Positions 26,294 through 34,494 of a stretch of DNA of 64,000 nucleotides are shown here, one piece after another. A program made the position numbers and the translations under genes. A model generated the notes under the pieces. That model was not told where the DNA came from. It did no database searches and saw nothing but the letters and a program-made list of their open reading frames with translations. The first letter of the stretch is position 1. Each line of letters begins with the position of its first letter. Source of the stretch: Vallitalea pronyensis. GTDB lineage: Bacteria > Bacillota > Clostridia > Lachnospirales > Vallitaleaceae. The stretch covers positions 1,569,001 through 1,633,000 of the forward strand of contig NZ_CP058649.1 of assembly GCF_018141445.1 (NCBI RefSeq). The letters run 5' to 3'.

Positions 26294-27586
26294 TTAGGTT
26301 AAAAGCTTATTCAGAGAAGTACCTGCCATATTTTTCATGGGAAGGTGCAGAAGCTTTGCTATTGTAGGTGCAATATTTATGAGACTAGCTCTTGGTATCA
26401 TGATGTTGGAGCATATACCCCTTCCTTTGGCTAAAAGCATGGTACGCATGGTTTGATGGCTAGGCAGAAAACCATGATCCGCTACATTGGATCGTTTAAA
26501 GTGAGAAATAGGTACCACAAGGCTGTTGCAAATATTGTTACGAAAGGCGTAGCCATCAGCAGCTTCTAAAACAAATTGAAAGTCATTGTTTAGGCCATAA
26601 AGATCATTGGTTTCACCATTGGTATACACACATTTAATACCATTTCGAGGATCAGCGCATAGCCCAGTAAGGGTCTGGTATACCTTACTGAGAAATGTGG
26701 TATCGTTTTGTGGACGGGCATAGATATGAGCGGAACCGCCACACGCATTGGCAAATGCCTTCCAGAATATGATTTTTTTATTGGGATTGGTCTTAATCCA
26801 ACCCTTCCTCTTAAATAGACCATTCAAACAAATATAGTTGTTATAGTTGCTTGTTCCATGGTCTCCAAGAACCATAAAGGTGGTTTTATCATAGATACCG
26901 GCTTGTTTGGTTGAGGCAATAATTTTAGCAAGACGTCCATCCATTGTTCTTAAGATGGCTTTATTTTTATCATTGTAAAGACCCAGCTGATGCCTTGTAA
27001 GATCAAGCTCTGTAAAATGTATACATAGCAGGTGGGGTTGTTTTCGTATAATAAGTTCATTGGCAATGTTGTCCGAGAAATTATCCACTCCAGGCTGAAT
27101 CTTTAAGTGAGGCTTAAAATTTTTCAGGATGGAGCAAAACAAGTTTTTGGTACTATTTTTTAAATAAACCTTGATGAAATTTTCGAGTTTTACAGGCCAT
27201 ATTTCCGGCAGATTATAGGTAATCGGAGCACCTGCCATGGCAGGCCACATGATGGCTCCACAAGTATAGCCCCCTTTCATGGCGTAATCAAATAAGGTGG
27301 GTGCTTTTATATAGTTATAGTACCAATACCAGGATTCGTGCAAGTAACGACTGGGTTGCGCTATTTTATTGGATACGATACCATGACGATTAGGATACAT
27401 ACCAGTGATCATGGTAGTATGACAGGGGTAGGTTAAACTGGGGTAGATACTCATAAGCTGTCGTACATAAGAACCTTCATCAAAGAATGTTTTAAATGTG
27501 GGCAGCGTCTTTATATAATCAAAATCGAGAGCATTAAGTGCATCGATGCTGATAACAATAAGGTATGGGTTCAATGATTTGTTCAT
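26294..27586 (-). CDS. Type I phosphodiesterase/nucleotide pyrophosphatase family (alkaline phosphatase superfamily)
   Basis: 430 residues. The alkaline phosphatase superfamily metal site is visible: VISIDALNALDFD at the N-terminus, the nucleophile Thr in YPSLTYPCHTTMITGMYPNRHGI, ELDLTRHQLG, and MVLGDHGTSNY with the Asp-His pair; a further metal His lies in VADHGFLPSH. No signal peptide is apparent, so it is probably cytosolic. Such enzymes cleave phosphodiester or pyrophosphate bonds or release phosphonate-linked groups. It is monocistronic, and its end is 140 bp from the rubrerythrin stop, convergent. The physiological substrate is unknown. Confidence 0.85.
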   Translation of the reverse strand: MNKSLNPYLIVISIDALNALDFDYIKTLPTFKTFFDEGSYVRQLMSIYPSLTYPCHTTMITGMYPNRHGIVSNKIAQPSRYLHESWYWYYNYIKAPTLFDYAMKGGYTCGAIMWPAMAGAPITYNLPEIWPVKLENFIKVYLKNSTKNLFCSILKNFKPHLKIQPGVDNFSDNIANELIIRKQPHLLCIHFTELDLTRHQLGLYNDKNKAILRTMDGRLAKIIASTKQAGIYDKTTFMVLGDHGTSNYNNYICLNGLFKRKGWIKTNPNKKIIFWKAFANACGGSAHIYARPQNDTTFLSKVYQTLTGLCADPRNGIKCVYTNGETNDLYGLNNDFQFVLEAADGYAFRNNICNSLVVPISHFKRSNVADHGFLPSHQTMRTMLLAKGRGICSNIMIPRASLINIAPTIAKLLHLPMKNMAGTSLNKLLT

Positions 27587-27713
27587 AGAATGCTCCTAAG
27601 ATTTATTTATACTATACCATTATGCGAAAGCTTTATGATTGGTGTAAAATTATGTCAGTATTAGATAGTATAACCAGCTAGGAAATGGATTATTGATGGT
27701 GTACAAAAAATTC

Positions 27714-27742
27714 TTGACAGACGTGATGAAATTATATATACT
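27714..27742 (+). promoter_or_regulatory. Strong consensus promoter of the MFS leader
   Basis: TTGACA at 27714-27719, a 17-bp spacer, and TATACT at 27737-27742. It drives a leader with a 30-codon ORF ahead of the MFS exporter gene. Confidence 0.85.
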
Positions 27743-27783
27743 TTTATAGGAATTAATATTGATACGAAAAGGAGGTTGTCTGC

Positions 27784-27876
27784 ATGTTAAGTAACAATAA
27801 TATAAGAAATGATAAACATCATTCAAGACTTCATAACATGCAACTTCATACGCAAACAACCTGTGTCGTAGTTTAG
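27784..27876 (+). CDS. Leader peptide (30 codons) upstream of the MFS exporter
   Basis: An ATG at 27784 sits behind an excellent ribosome site, AAAAGGAGGTTGTCTGC, and opens 30 codons ending TTCVVV then TAG at 27874-27876. The peptide is rich in Asn, His and Gln (begins MLSNNNIRN, middle HTQTTC). It is too short to be an enzyme. A strong promoter lies 42 bp upstream, and folded RNA plus a terminator lie between it and the exporter gene. This is the layout of a translation-sensing attenuator like those in front of ribosome-drug resistance genes. I do not recognise the peptide family with confidence. A function for the peptide product itself is not excluded. Confidence 0.75.
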   Translation: MLSNNNIRNDKHHSRLHNMQLHTQTTCVVV

Positions 27877-28044
27877 AAATGATAGTTTATGATATTTATT
27901 CGGTCACAGGTATTTATCTGTGGCTTTTATATTGCTTTCTATTATGCAGGATAGATGGGATTAATTATTGTGATGTTAATTATTCGTCTATTTGAAGCAT
28001 TGAGTAGATAGGTCAGCCATGGAGCGTAGATAAACGCCACATGG
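27860..28044 (+). promoter_or_regulatory. Candidate transcription attenuator with alternative pairings
   Basis: Four segments can pair in two ways. CCTGTG (27860-27865, inside the leader ORF) can pair with CACAGG (27905-27910). GTCACAG (27903-27909) can instead pair with CTGTGGC (27918-27924). If it does not, TGTGGC (27919-27924) is free to pair with GCCACA (28036-28041), which is part of the 3' arm of the terminator at 28017-28051. Ribosome stalling early in the leader ORF would thus favour readthrough. The pairings are seen; the switching is inferred. Confidence 0.55.
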
Positions 28045-28051
28045 TTTTTTT
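28017..28051 (+). terminator. Intrinsic terminator in the MFS exporter leader
   Basis: CCATG (28017-28021) pairs with CATGG (28040-28044), and GCGT (28024-28027) with ACGC (28034-28037), followed by seven T. It lies downstream of the leader ORF and 110 bp before the exporter start. Confidence 0.85.
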
Positions 28052-28160
28052 GCGCACAAAATGAGATGACTCGTAAACTATCTTTTCATGGAACGGTATG
28101 TGATCTAAGATACATATAAGGTTGGAATGGACAAGGGTTGACACACAAAGGAGAAAAAGG

Positions 28161-29438
28161 ATGCTGAAAAAATTAATCAAACCATATGTAGGCCTAAGAA
28201 AAGAAATCTATATTATTTTTATTTCAAGAACCATTAATGCAATGGGTGCATTTGTCTTTCCATTTTTGACATTGTTGCTAACGAAAAAAATTGGACTCAC
28301 AGAAGCAGAAGCAGGGGTGTATATTGCAGCAAGTGGTATATTGGTTATCCCATCCAGCTTAATCGGTGGTAAAATTGTTGATGTTATTGGACGAAAAAAG
28401 GTTATTATCATATTTGAAACATTGGCCATATTCTGTTACGGCTCTTGCTTTATGCTAGAACCTGGTATACCAATGGCTTATTTACTTATTCTGTCGGGTG
28501 TGTTTTTTGGTATTGCTGGACCTGCACACGATGCCATGGTAGCCGATCTTACCACACCGGAACAACGAACAGGTGCCTATTCACTTAACTACTTAGGCTT
28601 TAACTTTGGCTATGCCATTGCACAATTATTTGCAGGATATTTATTTGCTCATCACTTGAAATTGCTCTTTATTATAGATGCTGTAACCGCTTTAATAGGT
28701 GTTGCGTTAATTGGTTTATTTGTGGGTGAAACCATTCAAGAAACAGCAAAGGAAAAGAAAGAAGAAAAACGTGTATTAGAGAAATCTGAAAAGGGCTCTG
28801 TTTTCAGAGTGTTATTTTCTAGACCGATACTCATTATGTTTGCCGTTGCACTATTTGGTTATCGCTTTATTTACTCTCAATGGTCATTTATGCTGCCACT
28901 TCATACAGCATTTAATTTTGGTGAAGAAGCAGGACCCATGTTATATGGTACACTGGGTGCGTTCAATGCAGTTATTGTTGTCTGTTTAACCCCATTATTA
29001 ACAGCGTTATTTAGAAAGAAAACCAATGTAAAACGTGTCATCTATGCGGGGATACTATTTTTTCTAGGTTTTGGTCTGTTAGGTTTTATATCCACATATG
29101 AAGCATTTTTTGCATGTGTCTTCATCTTTACACTAGGGGAAATATTAGAGGCTACAAGTATCATGCCGTTTATTATGAACCATACACCCTCATCTCATCG
29201 AGGACGTATGAGTTCTGTTTTACCCTTAATCATGGGATTCGGTTTTACTGCAGGACCCCTTGTGATGGGGTCTGTCCTGGAAGCAACAAGCTTTGCCTTT
29301 GCATGGAAAGTAAGTGCAGTAATAGTGGGTATATCCACCATTGGTATGCTTGGTATTAATCGTTTTGAGAGAAATAGCCGAGTGATTGACGATGGGATGG
29401 ATAAAGCGCTTAATGAAAGCGCTAGAGGTAGTGCATAA
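28161..29438 (+). CDS. MFS efflux transporter (drug:H+ antiporter type)
   Basis: About 425 residues with 12 predicted membrane helices and a charged central loop near residues 195-215 (ETAKEKKEEKRV). The loop between helices 2 and 3 reads GGKIVDVIGRKKVII, the MFS motif A, typical of DHA1 exporters of the MdtG/YttB kind. AAAGGAGAAAAAGG fixes the ATG at 28161; the frame is open 13 codons upstream. The 5' leader holds a promoter, a 30-codon ORF and a terminator, so expression probably answers to translation stress, hinting at export of a ribosome-targeting compound. Substrate assignment is inference. Confidence 0.88.
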   Translation: MLKKLIKPYVGLRKEIYIIFISRTINAMGAFVFPFLTLLLTKKIGLTEAEAGVYIAASGILVIPSSLIGGKIVDVIGRKKVIIIFETLAIFCYGSCFMLEPGIPMAYLLILSGVFFGIAGPAHDAMVADLTTPEQRTGAYSLNYLGFNFGYAIAQLFAGYLFAHHLKLLFIIDAVTALIGVALIGLFVGETIQETAKEKKEEKRVLEKSEKGSVFRVLFSRPILIMFAVALFGYRFIYSQWSFMLPLHTAFNFGEEAGPMLYGTLGAFNAVIVVCLTPLLTALFRKKTNVKRVIYAGILFFLGFGLLGFISTYEAFFACVFIFTLGEILEATSIMPFIMNHTPSSHRGRMSSVLPLIMGFGFTAGPLVMGSVLEATSFAFAWKVSAVIVGISTIGMLGINRFERNSRVIDDGMDKALNESARGSA

Positions 29439-29544
29439 TAAGTAGCATCCGCTACAGAGGATATAGATGAGTCTAAGATTCAGTGTCTATGTAATGGTAA
29501 CCTGTAGAAAAAAACATATGATGTTAACTGATTAAAGAATGTGG

Positions 29545-29589
29545 TTGACAATTGAAATTGTAAACCTTATAATATTAAGAGGTAACAAT
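29545..29589 (+). promoter_or_regulatory. bioY promoter with overlapping BirA operator
   Basis: TTGACA (29545-29550), a 17-bp spacer, TATAAT (29568-29573). Overlapping it, ATTGTAAAC (29557-29565), 15 bp, GGTAACAAT (29581-29589) matches the Firmicute BirA operator shape (TTGTTAAC-type half-sites with a 15-bp gap). Biotin-loaded BirA would thus shut off bioY. Confidence 0.85.
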
Positions 29590-29614
29590 ACATAGACGAG
29601 AAGGAGAGCGTTTC

Positions 29615-30181
29615 ATGAAAATAGAACTTAGACAAATGATTATGAGTGGTATCTTTGCAGCCCTTATGATTGTATCGGCTAGAACGTTAAGTATACCAAC
29701 ACCTTTTGGCGTACCCATTACGTTTCAATTATTTTTCTGCGTGTATGCAGGTTTATTATTAGGTGCTAAGGCAGGTTTATTATCACAGATTGTCTACATT
29801 TTAATCGGGTTTACAGGCCTTCCTGTCTTTACAGCTGGCGGTGGCATTAATTATGTACTCAAACCCACTTTTGGATACATTATTGGTTTTGCATTTGCTG
29901 CATTCATCATTGGACTCATGGTGGACCATATGAAGGAAGTAACGTTTATAAAAATATTAACTGTATCCGTTATGGGTTATTTAGCGGTTTATATCATTGG
30001 TAATGTATATTTCTACGGTGTATTAAATCTGTACTTAAAAAAACCAATTACACTGTTTGCTGTTTTTAATACAATGGGCTTATATATGCTAAAAGACTTT
30101 GTATTACTTATTCTTGCAGCATCTACGGCAACAGTTATCATACCCGTTTTAAGAAGAGCAGGATATGTTAGAATTGCATAG
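29615..30181 (+). CDS. bioY: Biotin transporter substrate-binding subunit BioY
   Basis: 188 residues with six membrane helices. BioY signatures include the N-terminal SARTLSIPTPFGVPITFQLF, YAGLLLGAKAGLLSQIVYIL with GFTGLPVFTAGGG, and LKPTFGYIIGF. It is the S component of an ECF-type biotin importer; the shared EcfA and EcfT parts are not in the window, although some BioY proteins act alone. GAAGGAGAGCGTTTC precedes the ATG. The promoter carries a BirA-type operator, supporting biotin as substrate. A terminator follows, so it is monocistronic. Confidence 0.96.
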   Translation: MKIELRQMIMSGIFAALMIVSARTLSIPTPFGVPITFQLFFCVYAGLLLGAKAGLLSQIVYILIGFTGLPVFTAGGGINYVLKPTFGYIIGFAFAAFIIGLMVDHMKEVTFIKILTVSVMGYLAVYIIGNVYFYGVLNLYLKKPITLFAVFNTMGLYMLKDFVLLILAASTATVIIPVLRRAGYVRIA

Positions 30182-30207
30182 TAGAACTGTATGTGTACAG
30201 CGTGATG

Positions 30208-30241
30208 AATGGAACAGGTGAAGACCTGTTCCATTTTTTAT
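30208..30241 (+). terminator. Terminator after bioY
   Basis: TGGAACAGGT (30210-30219) pairs with ACCTGTTCCA (30224-30233), loop GAAG, followed by TTTTTTA. Confidence 0.93.
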
Positions 30242-30445
30242 CTTATAGTAAAATATTCTATAGACATTTACCTCTATATGTGTAAGTGAACAACTTGTTT
30301 CCAAGTCATAAAGAAGTATATTTTGTTAAGTGGGCACCATACTAAATAACATAAAGGTTTAAGTAGCATTATGTATATGGCTTATAACTTCTAATTGTTA
30401 TAAATTTATTGATCTAGAAATGAAAGAGATACAAGGGGTGATAGA

Positions 30446-30901
30446 ATGGAGATACTCTTTATCGTTATTTTCATGATTGTTGTACTATCCGTTTCATACA
30501 TGGTTTATAAACTTTCAGGTGAAGATGTCATCAGGATATTAAAGTGGGCAAAATATGGTTATATCGTTATATTATCCATCACGATCATCATGTTGGTTTA
30601 TGAGTTAAGCGTGACCACTAAATGGGATTCCATAAAGTATGCCGTCTTAATAGCGTTCATCAATGGCGTACATGCTGCATTATTGTTAAGCATGTGGCTT
30701 ATTTTTAGACGTCTTTATCAACCCAAGATAAAGTATAATAAAAAAATAGGCATGATGTACCGTGAAAAGAGCAATATAATGATGAATAAGATGAATCAAC
30801 AACAGATTATAATGCTCATTGCTTTCAGTATGATTATTAATCCAGCATTAAACATTATCTATATCATTGATTTTATTAAAAGACACGTATCATTTCATTA
30901 A
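30446..30901 (+). CDS. Small integral membrane protein of unknown function
   Basis: 151 residues with about four hydrophobic segments: residues 2-22, 36-54, 66-89 and 121-142. Charged loops lie between, including a basic stretch near QPKIKYNKKIG. AAGGGGTGATAG precedes the ATG. It has no recognised domain. It lies between bioY and a second small membrane protein gene, each apparently with its own promoter region. The clear start site and open frame argue for a real gene. Confidence 0.6.
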   Translation: MEILFIVIFMIVVLSVSYMVYKLSGEDVIRILKWAKYGYIVILSITIIMLVYELSVTTKWDSIKYAVLIAFINGVHAALLLSMWLIFRRLYQPKIKYNKKIGMMYREKSNIMMNKMNQQQIIMLIAFSMIINPALNIIYIIDFIKRHVSFH

Positions 30902-30980
30902 ATAATGGTTTAACTAGGTTTATTGATTATCGTATGAGCTTAACTTATGGTATAATGAATTAACATAATGAGGTGATAAA

Positions 30981-31214
30981 GTGAAAAAAAATGATGCCCA
31001 AAAAAATTTCCAAAAAGAAATAGAAGAGCTCCAAGGTGGTAAAAAAAATAAACGTAAAAACAGGAATGATAACATACAATATTTTAATAAAAAAACATAC
31101 CGTGATCGGTTAAACGAATACTTTCAGAAATGGTTTGTTTACGTTTTATTGCCTAAAATGATACCTATTATCGTATTAGTAGTTATCTTATTATTTATCA
31201 TCAGCTACATGTAA
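30981..31214 (+). CDS. Small tail-anchored-like basic protein
   Basis: 77 residues. The first 50 are highly charged and Lys/Asn-rich (QGGKKNKRKNRND), and the last about 22 are a single hydrophobic helix (MIPIIVLVVILLFIISYM at the end). This suggests C-terminal membrane anchoring with the basic part in the cytosol. ATGAGGTGATAAA precedes the start, GTG at 30981. No family recognised. A terminator follows at 31271. Confidence 0.6.
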   Translation: MKKNDAQKNFQKEIEELQGGKKNKRKNRNDNIQYFNKKTYRDRLNEYFQKWFVYVLLPKMIPIIVLVVILLFIISYM

Positions 31215-31270
31215 TTACTTAATAGTATAGGATATACATATGCATATAATTGGGGTAAGAGTCTCCACCA

Positions 31271-31306
31271 AAATCAAATGATACCAAATCATTTGATTTT
31301 TTTTAT
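31271..31306 (+). terminator. Terminator with perfect 12-bp stem
   Basis: 31271-31282 (AAATCAAATGAT) pairs exactly with 31288-31299, loop ACCAA, followed by T-rich sequence. It ends the transcript of the gene at 30981-31214. Confidence 0.92.
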
Positions 31307-31467
31307 AATGTAATAATTTATCAAAAAAGTAACGCTTTTTATAACTTTTACATATGATGTTATTGGAAATTTAATTTGAAGTGATTTCCAGTGTTTTAGC
31401 ACGGCTTAACAGGATAGGAGGGTTGTTTTAACACGTCATTTTATCATATTAGAAAAGGAGTCTATCA

Positions 31468-33231
31468 ATGTTTTTTAAGTTAAGAAAAAAAGTATGGTTT
31501 AAAAATTTAGTTATTATGAGTGTATGGGTGTTCATCTTTGCTCAATTATCAATGGGTGTTCATGGTTCAACATCAGATGCACACTCCAGAGAAACTGGGA
31601 CAAGTATAAATCATGAAAATGATATTGAAGCGACAGTTAAGGCATCCGATGATGCACGTACAGTGATTACGTTTGATATTAAGAATTTTTCAATAGAACC
31701 CGTCATGATTGATCAAGAAAGCTACTATAAAATTAAATGTGAAGATACGAGACTCATGGATGAAGCTGGTTTTCCAGAACTTCCACGTCTGTGTAGTAAT
31801 ATTATTATCCCAAATGATTCCGATGTACAGTTAAATATTGTGGAAGCGGTGTATACGGATTACACCCTAACACCTATTGTGCCTTCCAAAGGAACCATAA
31901 CAAGGGACGTTAATCCTGAAACTGTACCCTATGAATTTAACGATATTTATAATAGTACAGAATGGTATCCACAAAATCTAGCGCAATTAAGTGAACCTTT
32001 TATCATGCGCGATGTACGCGGTGCTACGGTCTATGTTCATGCATTTCAATATCAACCATCAACCCAAACACTAAGGGTATATGATACGGTTACTGTTGAG
32101 GTTGTTAAAACACATTCAGCTTCAAAAAATGTGCTAAATGCTACAAAAAGCCAAGTGAATAAAGAGTTTGACAGTATGTATGATTATCTGTTTTTAAATT
32201 ATCAATCAATGCCAACGAAAGCCCCAGGTAATGAAAAAATGTTGGTCATTACCAATGATGCTTATCGAACAGCCATGGAACCATTTGTTAATTGGAAGAA
32301 TCAAAAAGGCATTGATACGGAAATGGTCAATATCTCTCAGGTATCCTCAAGGAATTCCTCTACAGAAATAAAGAATTATATTAAGAACTATTATAATCAA
32401 AATAATGACTTAGTGTATGTTTTATTAGTGGGTGATTATGCCCATATCTCTTCACCTAGCTACGGTTATGGTGTGTCTGACCCTGAATATACGAAGATTG
32501 TAGGTAATGATAATTACCCAGATATCTTTGTAGGACGTTTTTCAGCAGAATCCGTTGCTGATGTAGAAACTCAAGTAGAACGGACCTTAGACTTTGAAAA
32601 AAATGGTTATAACAAAATGTCTTGGTTCAAAAAAGGCATCGGTATTGCTTCAAATGAAGGACCAGGACACAACAATGAGTATGATTATCAGCATATTGAT
32701 AATATTAGAAGTAAGCTATTAGGTGCTGGTTATACGGCAATCGACCGTGTCTATGATCCAGGAGCAAGAGCTTCAACGGTGACTAATGGTCTGAATGCAG
32801 GAAGAGGCATTATTAATTACTGTGGTCATGGCAGTACCACATCTTTTTCAACAACAGGATTCAATGTATACGATATAAGAAATTTAGACAATGATAACAT
32901 GTTGCCATTTATCATCAGCGTTGCATGTGTCAATGGTAAATTCTTTGATAGAACTTGTTTTGCTGAAGTATGGCTTCGGTCAACAGATAATCAAGGTGAA
33001 CCTATTGGGGCTATTGGAACGTATATGTCAACAGTCAACCAACCTTGGGTACCACCAATGACAGGGCAAGACGCTATAAACGATTTAATTGTCAATAAAA
33101 CAATAGGAACCTTTGGCGGCCTTTGTTATTTAGGTGGTAGTAAAATGTTAGATAATGGTGGCTACAGCGATATACTAACTTTCAACACGTGGACCGTATT
33201 TGGCGATCCTTCTATACAATTATTTGATTAA
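31468..33231 (+). CDS. Secreted gingipain-like cysteine peptidase (family C25)
   Basis: 587 residues. An N-terminal signal sequence (hydrophobic stretch about 13-33) leads into a propeptide/immunoglobulin-like region to about residue 230, then the C25 catalytic domain. The clan CD dyad is clear: His454 in INYCGHGS and Cys487 in SVACVNGKF. Other family segments are LLVGDYAHI, DIFVGRFSAES and FGDPSIQLFD at the end. It cleaves proteins outside the cell, in gingipains after Arg or Lys. No type IX sorting domain or surface anchor follows, as expected for a monoderm. AAAAGGAGTCTATCA precedes the ATG. It is monocistronic. Confidence 0.9.
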   Translation: MFFKLRKKVWFKNLVIMSVWVFIFAQLSMGVHGSTSDAHSRETGTSINHENDIEATVKASDDARTVITFDIKNFSIEPVMIDQESYYKIKCEDTRLMDEAGFPELPRLCSNIIIPNDSDVQLNIVEAVYTDYTLTPIVPSKGTITRDVNPETVPYEFNDIYNSTEWYPQNLAQLSEPFIMRDVRGATVYVHAFQYQPSTQTLRVYDTVTVEVVKTHSASKNVLNATKSQVNKEFDSMYDYLFLNYQSMPTKAPGNEKMLVITNDAYRTAMEPFVNWKNQKGIDTEMVNISQVSSRNSSTEIKNYIKNYYNQNNDLVYVLLVGDYAHISSPSYGYGVSDPEYTKIVGNDNYPDIFVGRFSAESVADVETQVERTLDFEKNGYNKMSWFKKGIGIASNEGPGHNNEYDYQHIDNIRSKLLGAGYTAIDRVYDPGARASTVTNGLNAGRGIINYCGHGSTTSFSTTGFNVYDIRNLDNDNMLPFIISVACVNGKFFDRTCFAEVWLRSTDNQGEPIGAIGTYMSTVNQPWVPPMTGQDAINDLIVNKTIGTFGGLCYLGGSKMLDNGGYSDILTFNTWTVFGDPSIQLFD

Positions 33232-33289
33232 TCATGGCCTTTATGGGTATCATTAGATGAAATCATAAAAAAAGGTAATAGAAATATTT

Positions 33290-33386
33290 TTCTTAAGGGG
33301 CTGTCTCATAAAAGTAATTTTGCAGGTTAGACGTTTTTGGAACAATAATAATGTTATGTTGCTTTTATGAGACAGCCCCTTTCTTA
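33290..33386. mobile_element. MITE-like palindromic insertion with 6-bp target duplication
   Basis: Perfect 20-bp inverted repeats span 33295-33314 and 33362-33381, with AGGGGCTGTCTCATAAAAG at the left end, around a 47-bp AT-rich core. TTCTTA occurs directly on both outer sides (33290-33295 and 33381-33386), fitting a target-site duplication around an 85-bp element at 33296-33380. GGGGCTGTCTCATAA-type ends are common in transposase-encoding insertion sequences, so this looks like a non-autonomous derivative. It also lies just after the peptidase gene and might serve as a terminator. It carries no ORF. Confidence 0.7.
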
Positions 33387-33484
33387 TATAATGCCTTTAT
33401 TTTCTTATTACGAACATTTTTATTAATGTTTTTCATGCCCTAGGAATAGAATATAATAAAGATTTTATAGAGTGTGATAGGATT

Positions 33485-34261
33485 ATGAGGAAAACAAACC
33501 TGGATACAAGAACCATAACCAAAGTGATAGGTATACTACTCATTGTTTTAGCTATTATGATGCTTAGTAATTTATTAATTGAAAAGACAATTGCTACCTT
33601 GTCAGCAAGTAAAAAATCATTACCCATATATTGTGTGGAAACGGATGAAAAGAAAGTTGCTATAAGCTTTGATGCAGCATGGGGGAATGATGATACAGAT
33701 GTCTTGCTCAGCATATTAGATGAATACAATGTAAAGACCACCTTTTTCTTAGTTAAGATGTGGGTGGATAAATACCCAGAAGATGTTAAAAAAATGATTG
33801 CAGCGGGTCACGACATAGGTAATCACTCCAGCACACACCCACACATGTCAAAGTTATCAGAAGAGGGTATAAAAAAAGAACTAATGGATGCACATGATGC
33901 GGTCAAGAATCTTACAGGGTATGAGATGGACCTATTTCGGCCACCTTTTGGGGACTATAATGATAAGTTAGTGGATACGGCTAAGGATTGTGGGTATTAT
34001 ACGATTCAGTGGGATGTTGATAGTCTTGACTGGAAAGAATACGGCGCTGACCATGAAGTAAAAACAGTCCTCCAACACAAAGCCCTTGGTAATGGCTCCA
34101 TTATCTTATTCCATAATGATGCCAAGTATACACCAGAAGCTTTACCAGCTATTTTAAAGGGATTACAAGATGAAGGTTATGAGATTGTGCCTATTTCTGA
34201 AATCATTATTCGGGATGATTATTACATGGATCATACGGGTAGGCAGATGAAAAAGGAATAG
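33485..34261 (+). CDS. Polysaccharide deacetylase (PdaB-like, CE4), membrane-anchored
   Basis: 258 residues. An N-terminal membrane helix (about 10-31) is followed by a CE4 NodB domain: motif 1 SFDAAWGNDD, motif 2 HSSTHPHM (metal His pair), motif 3 RPPFGDYN, with IQWDVDSLDWK and ILFHND at the C-terminal side. The Asp-His-His metal triad is complete, so activity is likely. It removes acetyl groups from peptidoglycan or another amino-sugar polymer outside the membrane. In PdaB-type proteins of spore formers the target is spore cortex. It is monocistronic, with a terminator at 34345. Confidence 0.9.
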   Translation: MRKTNLDTRTITKVIGILLIVLAIMMLSNLLIEKTIATLSASKKSLPIYCVETDEKKVAISFDAAWGNDDTDVLLSILDEYNVKTTFFLVKMWVDKYPEDVKKMIAAGHDIGNHSSTHPHMSKLSEEGIKKELMDAHDAVKNLTGYEMDLFRPPFGDYNDKLVDTAKDCGYYTIQWDVDSLDWKEYGADHEVKTVLQHKALGNGSIILFHNDAKYTPEALPAILKGLQDEGYEIVPISEIIIRDDYYMDHTGRQMKKE

Positions 34262-34344
34262 AAAGGAAGTACATAGTTTTTATAGAAATTACATGTATTG
34301 TCATGTTGAAATCAATTAAAAGAAAATCTTAAGAAACATTTATT

Positions 34345-34373
34345 GGGGCAGCGATTACGTTGCTCCTTTTTTT
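34345..34373 (+). terminator. Terminator after the deacetylase gene
   Basis: GGGGCAGCG (34345-34353) pairs with CGTTGCTCC (34358-34366), including two G-T pairs, loop ATTA, followed by seven T. Confidence 0.88.
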
Positions 34374-34494
34374 AAGTTATAAATTATTAAAATTACTTTA
34401 ATCTCTAAGCCTTCAATACGTATAGCTTAAAACAAAATAAACCATAATAATATAATGCAATAATTTATAAAAAAGTAAAATAAGGAGAAGCCCT

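Noticed and set aside
33295..33386. Plain terminator reading for the GGGGCTGTCTC hairpin
   Set aside because: The loop is 47 nt and the outer flanks are direct repeats, so I favour a MITE-like insertion, though it may also end transcripts.
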